A DNA stretch of 64,000 nucleotides from Bombilactobacillus mellis (GTDB lineage Bacteria > Bacillota > Bacilli > Lactobacillales > Lactobacillaceae), in NCBI RefSeq assembly GCF_000967245.1, contig NZ_KQ033877.1, positions 686,770-750,769 on the forward strand. Direction: 5' to 3'. This document shows positions 57,665 to 64,000 of the stretch, piece after piece; positions within the stretch are counted from its first letter, which is position 1; every line of letters begins with the position of its first letter. Position numbers and translations under genes: made by a program. Under the pieces are notes generated by a model. That model was not told where the DNA came from and did not search any database. It saw only the letters and a list, made by a program, of their open reading frames with translations.

Positions 57665-58177
57665 ATGGATTTTAAAAAATATGTGGCAAGCGTTAAAGAT
57701 TTTCCGGAACCGGGAATTATATTTCGTGATATTTCGCCGTTAATGTATAATGGTGCAGTTTATGCGCAGGCAACCGATAAAATTGTCAATTACGCACGTG
57801 AGCGTGGCACCGAAATGATTGTCGGTCCTGAAGCACGGGGATTTATTGTCGGCTGCCCAGTAGCTTATAAATTAGGAGTTGGTTTTGCACCAGCACGTAA
57901 AAAGGGTAAACTGCCGCGTGATACTATTTCCGTGACTTATGATTTGGAATATGGACAAGCTTCTTTGTATATGCAAAGAGATGCTGTCAAACCGGGACAA
58001 AAAGTTTTGGTAGTTGATGATTTAATGGCGACAGGCGGAACTTTAGCAGCTACTATTAAATTAGTAGAAGAATTAGGTGGTATTGTTGTGGGCACAGCTT
58101 TTCTAATTGAGTTGACTGATTTACATGGTCGTGATAAAATAAAAAACTATGATATGTATACATTGATGCAATATTAG
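57665..58177 (+). CDS. apt: Adenine phosphoribosyltransferase
   Basis: Apt salvages adenine to AMP using PRPP. The 170-residue protein has [23 protein letters not shown] and the PRPP-binding motif [13 protein letters not shown]. The recJ-apt order is common in Firmicutes. TAGGAG lies upstream of the ATG. It is the last housekeeping protein gene before the tRNA and the accessory stretch. Confidence 0.97.
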   Translation: MDFKKYVASVKDFPEPGIIFRDISPLMYNGAVYAQATDKIVNYARERGTEMIVGPEARGFIVGCPVAYKLGVGFAPARKKGKLPRDTISVTYDLEYGQASLYMQRDAVKPGQKVLVVDDLMATGGTLAATIKLVEELGGIVVGTAFLIELTDLHGRDKIKNYDMYTLMQY

Positions 58178-58197
58178 TAGCGCCACGCTACTATTAT

Positions 58198-58286
58198 GGA
58201 GAGTTGGCAGAGTGGTAATGCACCGGACTCGAAATCCGGCGAACCGGTTAGAAATCGGCGCGCAGGTTCAAATCCTGTACTCTCCT
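58198..58286 (+). tRNA. tRNA-Ser (anticodon CGA)
   Basis: An 89-nt class II tRNA folds cleanly. The acceptor GGAGAGT (58198-58204) pairs with ACTCTCC (58279-58285). The anticodon stem CCGGA/TCCGG closes the loop CTCGAAA, with anticodon CGA for UCG codons. A long variable arm (CCGGTT/AATCGG) marks a serine tRNA, and the T-arm has TTCAAAT. CCA is not encoded. The discriminator base at 58286 is T, where serine tRNAs usually have G. Confidence 0.93.
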
Positions 58287-58327
58287 TTAGAGTTTTTTGT
58301 TTGCTTATAAAATAGAAATGAAATTAC

Positions 58328-58363
58328 AAAAAGCTTCTGAATTTTGTATTCAGAGGCTTTTTG
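58328..58363 (+). terminator. Intrinsic terminator after tRNA-Ser
   Basis: A 15-position stem (58328-58342 with 58348-58362, one G-T) starts with AAAAAGC and ends with GCTTTTT around a TTTGT loop. It ends the apt-tRNA transcription unit. Confidence 0.9.
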
Positions 58364-58986
58364 TATAATTTTCTTTAGAATTATTTGTAGTTTGTTAACT
58401 TAAATATAAGATGTTATGGGGAGAGTTAGTATTTGTTATTACAACTTAATCTGAAGAATAGATAATAGTTCTGATTTTACAAAAATTGATGGTAAAATGG
58501 ATCATCTTTCTAAATTGTCTAAGGGGATTGTAGCGATTTAATCTGTTTACATAGTATATGATTAAATACTTGATTATCAATAATAGTTATGTTTTATGAA
58601 GTTAGAAGATTGGATCATTTGATATTATATATATCTGCGTAATGCCTTAGAAATATTGAATAATATTTAGCAATTAAATAACTACTTTTACAAGGTTAAG
58701 ATCAAACTTTCAAATTGTGGGAGTAAATTATATAGGTTTTGTGAGCGCTGAAAAAAGTCTTTATTAACCAATCAGTTGAAATTAAGTTGTCAAAAACAAA
58801 GTATAAATAAAGGAACTTTAAAAATTTATGCTTTCTATACCCAAATAACCTGCGTGCTTTAATGCAGAGTATTACTAATCAGATATGATGTGAATTGTCC
58901 AGGAAACAGATATTGGTAGAAAGAGTAAATTCTCTTAGAGATCCAAACATAAATTTTAATTGTTGTTATCTTATATATTTGCTAAT
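58364..58986. other. AT-rich non-coding stretch after tRNA-Ser
   Basis: No gene can be supported here. A short phrase in one + frame around 58,474-58,540 (SDFTKIDGKMDHLSKLSK) looks protein-like but is closed by stops on both sides, so it may be a decayed gene fragment. Base composition is visibly more AT-rich than in the core genes. Confidence 0.5.
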
Positions 58987-59868
58987 TTAGCTGTTTTTAT
59001 TTTTGGGTATTATTTGCCATTTTATTTCATGATGTAATTTTTGATAAATATTCAATAAGTTTTGTACTTGAGATATTTTGTATGAATTAATAATAAACAA
59101 TTGTTTAATATCTTTATTAATTTTAAAGTATAGATTTATAAAAATAGTTAATGAAAACACAATAATATATATCATAATTGTTATTAGAAAAGCAGTATTT
59201 AATTTGTTGAATATAGTTAAAGTTAAAGGGATTGTTACTATCGATGTAAAAATCCATAAAGAGTTAAAATATTTGTTTCTTATTTCAATATTTATCTTTT
59301 GTTGTTTGCAAAAATAATCTATAAATGGATCTAAGTTATAGGCAGATATGTCATTAGATTCACAATTTAATTTATAATTAGCTAGATTTGAAAATTTTAA
59401 AACATCGGTAATTTGTTTATCTAAATAATATAACCAACTTTTATTTCTATAAATAATAGAGGACATAATTGGTATATGTTTAAATAAAAATCTTTTATAT
59501 TTGTTATTATTGTAGAATGCCTTATTCGGCAATATGATTTCTTTTATGCTTTCTAACTTTCGAATTTGATGATCTATATAAAAAATTTTAATTATATTGG
59601 CAATAAAAAATATCAGCATTATTAAAATTACAATATTAACTAGTTTATTAAACTTCCATAAGTGAAGCAATTCTAAAAAAAATATCGGAAAAATTGTTAT
59701 GTTAGAAACAATAATAAAAAGAAGTTGATATACAGAAACAGTAATATTATACTTTTTTGATATTTTATAAAGTTTATTAGTCAATAGATCAATATCATTA
59801 TTAATAGTTTCCTGACTTTCTATCATTAATCCATCTTTAGATTTAAAATAATATTTTAAATGTTCCAC
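58987..59868 (-). CDS. Hypothetical membrane protein with two pairs of membrane spans
   Basis: I do not recognise this 293-residue protein. It has a charged N-terminus, a first pair of spans (QLLFIIVSNITIFPIFFLEL and IVILIMLIFFIANIIKIFYI, about residues 48-105), a hydrophilic middle of about 100 residues with one Cys pair, a second pair (SLWIFTSIVTIPLTLTIF and FLITIMIYIIVFSLTIFINL), and a basic amphipathic end. The helix-2TM-helix layout is repeated. Codons are very AT-rich (mostly AAA, ATA, TTA), unlike the core genes, which suggests transfer. The GTG start has AGGAG upstream. It could be an effector of the SLATT-like 2TM type, but that is only a resemblance of layout. Confidence 0.65.
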   Translation of the reverse strand: MEHLKYYFKSKDGLMIESQETINNDIDLLTNKLYKISKKYNITVSVYQLLFIIVSNITIFPIFFLELLHLWKFNKLVNIVILIMLIFFIANIIKIFYIDHQIRKLESIKEIILPNKAFYNNNKYKRFLFKHIPIMSSIIYRNKSWLYYLDKQITDVLKFSNLANYKLNCESNDISAYNLDPFIDYFCKQQKINIEIRNKYFNSLWIFTSIVTIPLTLTIFNKLNTAFLITIMIYIIVFSLTIFINLYFKINKDIKQLFIINSYKISQVQNLLNIYQKLHHEIKWQIIPKNKNS

Positions 59869-60064
59869 TCATCATTACTCCTATATAGTCATTTTTTTAA
59901 TTTTTAATAAAAACATTTGCATCATTATTATAATTATTAAATCTATAACAATAAAACCGATTATTTAAATAATTATGTATAAATACAATTTCTTTGGATA
60001 TTGTAAAGGTAAGGCTCTCTTTTATGATAAAAGTGTCAATCCCATATCACTGGAGGCATTCCCT
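59869..60064. other. Spacer between the membrane protein gene and the IS remnant
   Basis: The first part is AT-rich upstream DNA of the divergent membrane gene. From about 59,995 the composition changes to that of the IS element, which has GGTAAGGCTCTC and a ribosome site CTGGAGGC before the transposase ATG. I cannot identify a terminal inverted repeat with confidence. Confidence 0.4.
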
Positions 60065-61109
60065 ATGAATCAGTTTAACAAAGATCTAATGGCTGCACTA
60101 GCTCAAAAACAGGATTTAAACGAAACCTTTCACCAATATTTAGAACAAGCGATCAATGAGTTATTGCAGCACGAATTAGCGACTTTTCTTGTCTATGAGC
60201 CTTATGACCTTCAGGGGTTTAATTCATGCAATTTACGGAACGGCAGTTATCAACGCACTTTTAAGACTCAGTATGCTTCCCTGAACCTAACCATCCCACG
60301 GTGCTTATTACACACTCCTAAACAATCTCCAATTTCACCAAAGTGATTAATGAACAAGTTCAGGATTTTAAACAGCTCTCTAGCTCAACAGTATGCAGTT
60401 GTTTATCTGGATGTGACTTAATGTGACTTATTTGCCGCTGCGGCAGGATAGTATCTCTAAAGAAGCGGTGCATTTAGCGATTGGCATTCAAGTTAATGGA
60501 TACAAGGAAATCTTAGGTTATCAACTGGTGCTGACAGAGTCGAGTATAAGTTTGGACGGAACTGCTGTTATATTAAAGTAGCGGGGTTTGCAGCAAGTGC
60601 TATTATTTGTCGCTTATGGTTTAGTGGGCTTAGAGAACTCCCTTAGTTGGTCTTTCCCACAGGCCCAATTGCAGCAATACCTGGTTCATATCAGTTGCAA
60701 CTTGGAACACCATGTTCGCTTAAAGGATTGAGCCACCGTACTACAGGACTGTAAGCAGATCCATCAAGCACACAATAAAACAGCAGTCACTGCTGATCTG
60801 CAAGGTTTCATTCAGACTTGGCAGGACCGTTATTCTCAACTAACGGCCAAGTTAGAGCATAATGAACATCTGTTAGTTTGTTTCAACTTACCCCAGAGCT
60901 ATCCGAGTTAGTATTCACAGTATTAATTGATTGAATCTTTTAACAAAAAGCTCAAGCGGCAAACCAAATAACAGGAACAATTTCCTAATGAGGCAGCCTT
61001 AGAGCGAACTTTAGTGACTGTGATTTTAGGTTATAACAGTCGCTATAGTTTAAGAGCACATAAAGAGTTTCAACAAATTCAAGACACTTTAGAATTGATG
61101 TTTTCCTAA
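60065..61109 (+). pseudogene. Decayed IS256-family transposase
   Basis: The N-terminus (MNQFNKDLMAALAQKQDLNE, ELLQHELATFLVYEP, RNGSYQRTFKTQ, LNLTIPR) and the C-terminus (LIESFNKKLKRQTK, EQFPNEAALERTLVT, RYSLRAHKEFQQ) match IS256-group transposases of lactobacilli. In between the frame changes several times: about 50 residues after LTIPR appear deleted, a 10-bp duplication at 60411-60430 shifts the frame, several in-frame stops interrupt, and the second catalytic Asp (expected in a DGL motif) reads AYGL. It is inactive. No clear terminal repeats were seen. Confidence 0.9.
60411..60430 (+). repeat. 10-bp tandem duplication inside the transposase pseudogene
   Basis: ATGTGACTTA occurs twice in direct succession at 60411-60420 and 60421-60430. 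Removing one copy restores the reading frame VYLDVTYLPLRQDSISKEAV, which is the conserved region around the first catalytic Asp. Confidence 0.9.
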
Positions 61110-61640
61110 GAAACTATAGTGAGAGACTTCTAAAATTCATTTACACAAGATTCTTGACACATCTCGCTATTTGTTTATCAACTTTTTATTATTAGAAGGT
61201 TATTAATTGTTAAGTCAGTCAAAAGGGGAAACACTCAACCAAGTGAAATGTTGGTTTTATAATTTCGTCTGAGATTTTTTTAATGGCTACCAATAGATGG
61301 ATTATTTATTTTTCTTAACATAAGTTCTCATTTTTATTGCTTGGGATAATATAATAACCAGTCAAATAATTATTTCAGCGAATTTTCTTATTAAACTCTT
61401 AATTACTCGCTCGTCAGGTAAGCTTAAAAGTCTTTTCTAGTAGTAGTTGAAGACTGTTGCGGGGTTATTTCAGAAAATAATGGCATTTTAGTCTTAACGT
61501 ATTTTTGATATTTGGCATTTTATCAATTTTAACTCTAACCAAAAAAGTATAATTTTTAGAGAATAAGTATATTCTGCTGTTAATAATTGTGTTGACAAGA
61601 ATTACACAAATGCTAACATTTAAGTATAATGTAAGGGAGG
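61110..61640. other. AT-rich region between the IS remnant and the regulator remnant
   Basis: I see no intact gene. The first 60 nt may include the right end of the IS element. A TTGACA at 61592-61597 and TATAAT at 61625-61630 are 27 nt apart, too far to work together, but the latter may be the -10 of the remnant that follows. Confidence 0.4.
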
Positions 61641-61647
61641 CATAAAT

Positions 61648-61930
61648 CTGACAATTAAAGATAGTTTTATGGATTTGCTTTAACACAACAAAAACTATGA
61701 ATTGTTAGAATTTATCTTTCAACTGCTTTCACTTGAAGATGAGCGGTGTTGACAAAATTAGTGTAACCTGGCTGATTTCTTTATCTATAAAAGCTATATA
61801 AAGAAATTTTTCAGGATTTTAATACTTTCAAAAAGATTAAAATCATTTTTATAAGCACCGAAATAATTTTTAATTTAATTCCTATAAAAGATAAATTTAC
61901 TCTCATAATTATATGTAAAAAAAGTCAATA
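61648..61930 (+). pseudogene. Possible remnant of a helix-turn-helix (Mga-like) regulator
   Basis: After a GGGAGG ribosome site the frame reads TIKDSFMDLL, stop, NKNYELLEFIFQLLSLEDERC, stop, and then NLADFF, with a second frame continuing as IYR-like and FKKIKIIFISTEII. The spacing and hydrophobic pattern resemble the N-terminal winged helix of Mga/BglG-type regulators. The start codon is CTG and at least three stops interrupt, so no protein would be made. Identification is weak. Confidence 0.35.
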
Positions 61931-62211
61931 ATTAAGACACATTGATTACTTTTTGGCAATAGGAAATTATCTTTTAAAAGGGAACATTATTCTTTTATTT
62001 ATCACAAATAGTGATTATTAGAGCGAATGCTTCATAGTTGTGAAATTAATTAGTTTGTTAAAAAGGCTTAGAACTGTACCTCTGTTAGAGTTAATGAACA
62101 GAAAATTTTATTTTTAAGTAAGGGTTTGCTTGAATTCATTGATGGACCTTAGAATTTTTTAATTTTTAAATTTGATTTTTAAAATAGAAAACCTAAGAGG
62201 GGGGTTCTAGT
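61931..62211. other. AT-rich upstream region of the lectin-like gene
   Basis: There is no gene here. The segment ends with AGAGGGGGG, a strong ribosome site 7-8 nt before the ATG at 62212. No promoter is convincing in this AT-rich DNA. Confidence 0.4.
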
Positions 62212-64000
62212 ATGAAAAAATTATGTCTCAAGATTAAATTAATAAAGAGTAATGCAGCTGGGAAAGTAATTAATGTTTTTATAACTACAGCTTTATTTTT
62301 TATTGTCAGCATGTTTTTTTCAATTTCATCCTATGCCGCAACTATATCATCTCCTAGTGATTCTTTACTGCCGATGACGAACAAGCCTTTATTAGCTTCT
62401 CAGCTGGCAGCACAACGAGCTGCTGATTTTTCCTCTGTATTAAATAAACTTCTTAAGCAGCCCTTCGATTTAGGAAGTAGTTTAAATCCTATTAAATTCA
62501 ATAAAGAGGATACTCAAAACTTCTTTTCTCCTACTGGCTCGGCTAATGTTGAATACTCATCTACGGGTGGTTGGGGCATTATTAATTTGAATAATGATGA
62601 GCAAAGAAAATTAGGTGCTGTGACTTTGAATACCGCAATTGATATGACCCAAGACTTTCACTTTTCTTGGAAGGTAAAAATTTCTGCTTCCGGAATTGAA
62701 TATGGTGATGGGATCGGCTTTGCCTTACATCCACTCTATAAACCGGGGGATACTATTACGGATCAGGATACTCATTATTATCAACAATTACCTAATTGTT
62801 TTGGACGTAATGTAGATAATTCACCTGTTTTGAATTCTAGTGATCCACATAATGGTCAAAATCTTAATTCAATTGGAATGAAAGGAGGCAATTTAGGTAT
62901 TAGTGACTTAATGAATGCCTTTGGCTTTAAAATTGATACTTATTTTAATCAATACGGAAGCTCTAATCCTCCAAAGAATGGCATTTATGGCACAAACTTC
63001 CATACTGATTATAATGTTTATGGGCAATTTGATAGTTCAATCTTAAATTATGATTGGCAATGTCCTTATGGAGCGTTTGTTACTACTAATTATAATGGAT
63101 ATTCTACAGTTGATATGAGTAGTTATATGCAGTTAAACAATCCTATTAATATTGTTAATAATCAATGGTGGCAAATGAATGTTAGGAAAGATGGTACGTC
63201 AATAACTGTTAAAATTTCTGATCCTAATAATTCAAGTAAGTATGTCAGTTATTCTAAAAACATCGCTTTTATGGATAATAAAACCAAATATGGTTTTGCC
63301 ATTGTGGCAGCCACAGGAAGAGTTTCTGAAAGCAATCAAATCAAAGATATTGAAGGTAAGTTTACTCCAGCACAACCAACATTGGTTACACGTTACACGG
63401 ATGAAAATGGTACTGATTTGCAAGCCCCCAAGGTTACTCTTAAAGAAGGTATTGATAATGAATTTACAAATACAAATAATCAACCTACTATTTACAAGGA
63501 TGGTAAAACCTATCAGTGCTCTCAAATTAATGGAAATTTATATGAACCAAATTCTGCTAAGCCCACTATTAGACAATTGACTAATGGCACAAAAATTGGG
63601 GAAATTCCTGTTATGATAACTAAAAAGGATGATACACTGAACGTCAGCTCGCAATATAATAGTGTGATTGTCTTAAATTATATTTATCGGCAACGATTGC
63701 CTTCTGGCAGTGCTAGCGGTACTAGTAATTTGCCAATTACATTAGGCCTAAAATTTAGGGTTAATAATAATAGCTCTTATGTATCTAGTGCTAATATTCG
63801 GCCAGGTGATACAATAACTTTTCAATATACAGCGACTAATAAATCTGGACCCAGTCTATGGCAGGGAGTGACAGCGGTACAGTCGTTAGCTGGTATTTTA
63901 GACCCCACTGCTAATTTACCGACAGATGTGACATCGAAATCGGGATTAGTCTATATTCCTTTATTAAACACAAAAAATACAGAAAATAATAATAATCGTA
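62212..64000 (+). CDS. Secreted protein with L-type-lectin-like domain, partial at the window end
   Basis: The frame is open for 596 codons and continues beyond the window. A signal peptide (basic start, then VINVFITTALFFIVSMFFSI, cleavage after SYAA near residue 43) shows export. Residues about 105-385 resemble bacterial L-type lectin domains: GWGIINLN, DFHFSWKVKIS, GDGIGFALHP, the segment MKGGNLGISDLMNAFGFKID, and WWQMNVRKDG. A short module VTRYTDENGTDLQAPKVTL resembles MucBP-like surface repeats. Such proteins usually end with LPXTG and are anchored by sortase, but that end is not visible. It is likely an adhesin. Confidence 0.8.
   Translation, partial: MKKLCLKIKLIKSNAAGKVINVFITTALFFIVSMFFSISSYAATISSPSDSLLPMTNKPLLASQLAAQRAADFSSVLNKLLKQPFDLGSSLNPIKFNKEDTQNFFSPTGSANVEYSSTGGWGIINLNNDEQRKLGAVTLNTAIDMTQDFHFSWKVKISASGIEYGDGIGFALHPLYKPGDTITDQDTHYYQQLPNCFGRNVDNSPVLNSSDPHNGQNLNSIGMKGGNLGISDLMNAFGFKIDTYFNQYGSSNPPKNGIYGTNFHTDYNVYGQFDSSILNYDWQCPYGAFVTTNYNGYSTVDMSSYMQLNNPINIVNNQWWQMNVRKDGTSITVKISDPNNSSKYVSYSKNIAFMDNKTKYGFAIVAATGRVSESNQIKDIEGKFTPAQPTLVTRYTDENGTDLQAPKVTLKEGIDNEFTNTNNQPTIYKDGKTYQCSQINGNLYEPNSAKPTIRQLTNGTKIGEIPVMITKKDDTLNVSSQYNSVIVLNYIYRQRLPSGSASGTSNLPITLGLKFRVNNNSSYVSSANIRPGDTITFQYTATNKSGPSLWQGVTAVQSLAGILDPTANLPTDVTSKSGLVYIPLLNTKNTENNNNR

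Noticed and set aside
58279-58298. Terminator-like hairpin made from the 3' end of tRNA-Ser (ACTCT with AGAGT, then T-run)
   Set aside because: The stem has only five pairs and competes with the acceptor stem; a much stronger terminator follows at 58328.
58839-58980. Protein-like frame (NNLRALMQSITNQI, stop, CELSRKQILVERV) in the gap after the tRNA
   Set aside because: It is short, interrupted by a stop, has no ribosome site and no recognised family.
59078-59317. 79-residue + strand frame within the membrane protein gene
   Set aside because: It is an antisense shadow of AT-rich coding sequence with no ribosome site.
58364-62211. CRISPR array in the AT-rich region
   Set aside because: I looked for regularly spaced repeats and found none.
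63232-63580. Short frames on both strands inside the lectin-like gene
   Set aside because: They are shadows of the long frame starting at 62212, which stays open to the window end.

Overview
This window is chromosome of a low-GC Gram-positive bacterium, most likely a member of the Lactobacillaceae. The basis is gene content and order: stp-pknB-rsgA-rpe-thiN, rpmB divergent from an Asp23 gene and fakA, recG-plsX-acpP-rnc-smc-ftsY-ylxM-ffh, rpsP-khpA-rimM-trmD-rplS, divergent lexA/ynzC, rpsB-tsf-pyrH-frr-uppS-cdsA-rseP-proS-polC, rimP-nusA-ylxR-ylxQ-infB-rbfA-truB-ribF and hrcA-grpE-dnaK-dnaJ-lepA. Gram-positive PolC, a CIRCE operator, a Gram-positive LexA box, a heterodimeric ABC exporter and a class A sortase all agree. 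Genus cannot be fixed from sequence alone. TTG and GTG starts are frequent, and many proteins, above all SMC, are rich in glutamine.

Positions 1-58,400 are a nearly unbroken run of housekeeping genes, almost all on the + strand. The exceptions are rpmB, lexA and plsC on the - strand. The genes serve cell-wall signalling (PknB, Stp), ribosome assembly and translation (RsgA, RimM, TrmD, RbfA, RimP, InfB, EF-Ts, Frr, LepA), RNA processing (RNase III, KhpA), the signal recognition pathway (FtsY, Ffh, YlxM), chromosome segregation (SMC), membrane lipid synthesis (FakA, PlsX, ACP, PlsC, UppS, CdsA), DNA replication and repair (PolC, RecG, RecJ, LexA), proteostasis (HrcA, GrpE, DnaK, DnaJ, RseP) and surface display (sortase). 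Operon borders are marked by hairpin terminators, sigma-A promoters, one CIRCE element and one LexA box.

Several non-coding segments look functional. A consensus promoter is followed within about 20 nt of its expected transcription start by a strong terminator, ahead of rimP-nusA. A long hairpin lies directly before the RNase III gene. Structured leaders precede rpsB and rplS. An unassigned structured segment of about 130 nt lies in the 328-nt gap between frr and uppS.

From about 58,190 to the end the character changes. After tRNA-Ser(CGA) and a terminator comes a visibly AT-richer accessory stretch: non-coding DNA, an unknown multi-pass membrane protein on the - strand, a decayed IS256-family transposase with a 10-bp tandem duplication and a lost catalytic Asp, a probable remnant of a helix-turn-helix regulator, and the first 596 codons of a secreted protein with an L-type-lectin-like domain that runs off the window. 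No CRISPR array, prophage or proven defence system was found. The best candidates for something undescribed are the frr-uppS intergenic RNA and the unknown membrane protein beside the tRNA.
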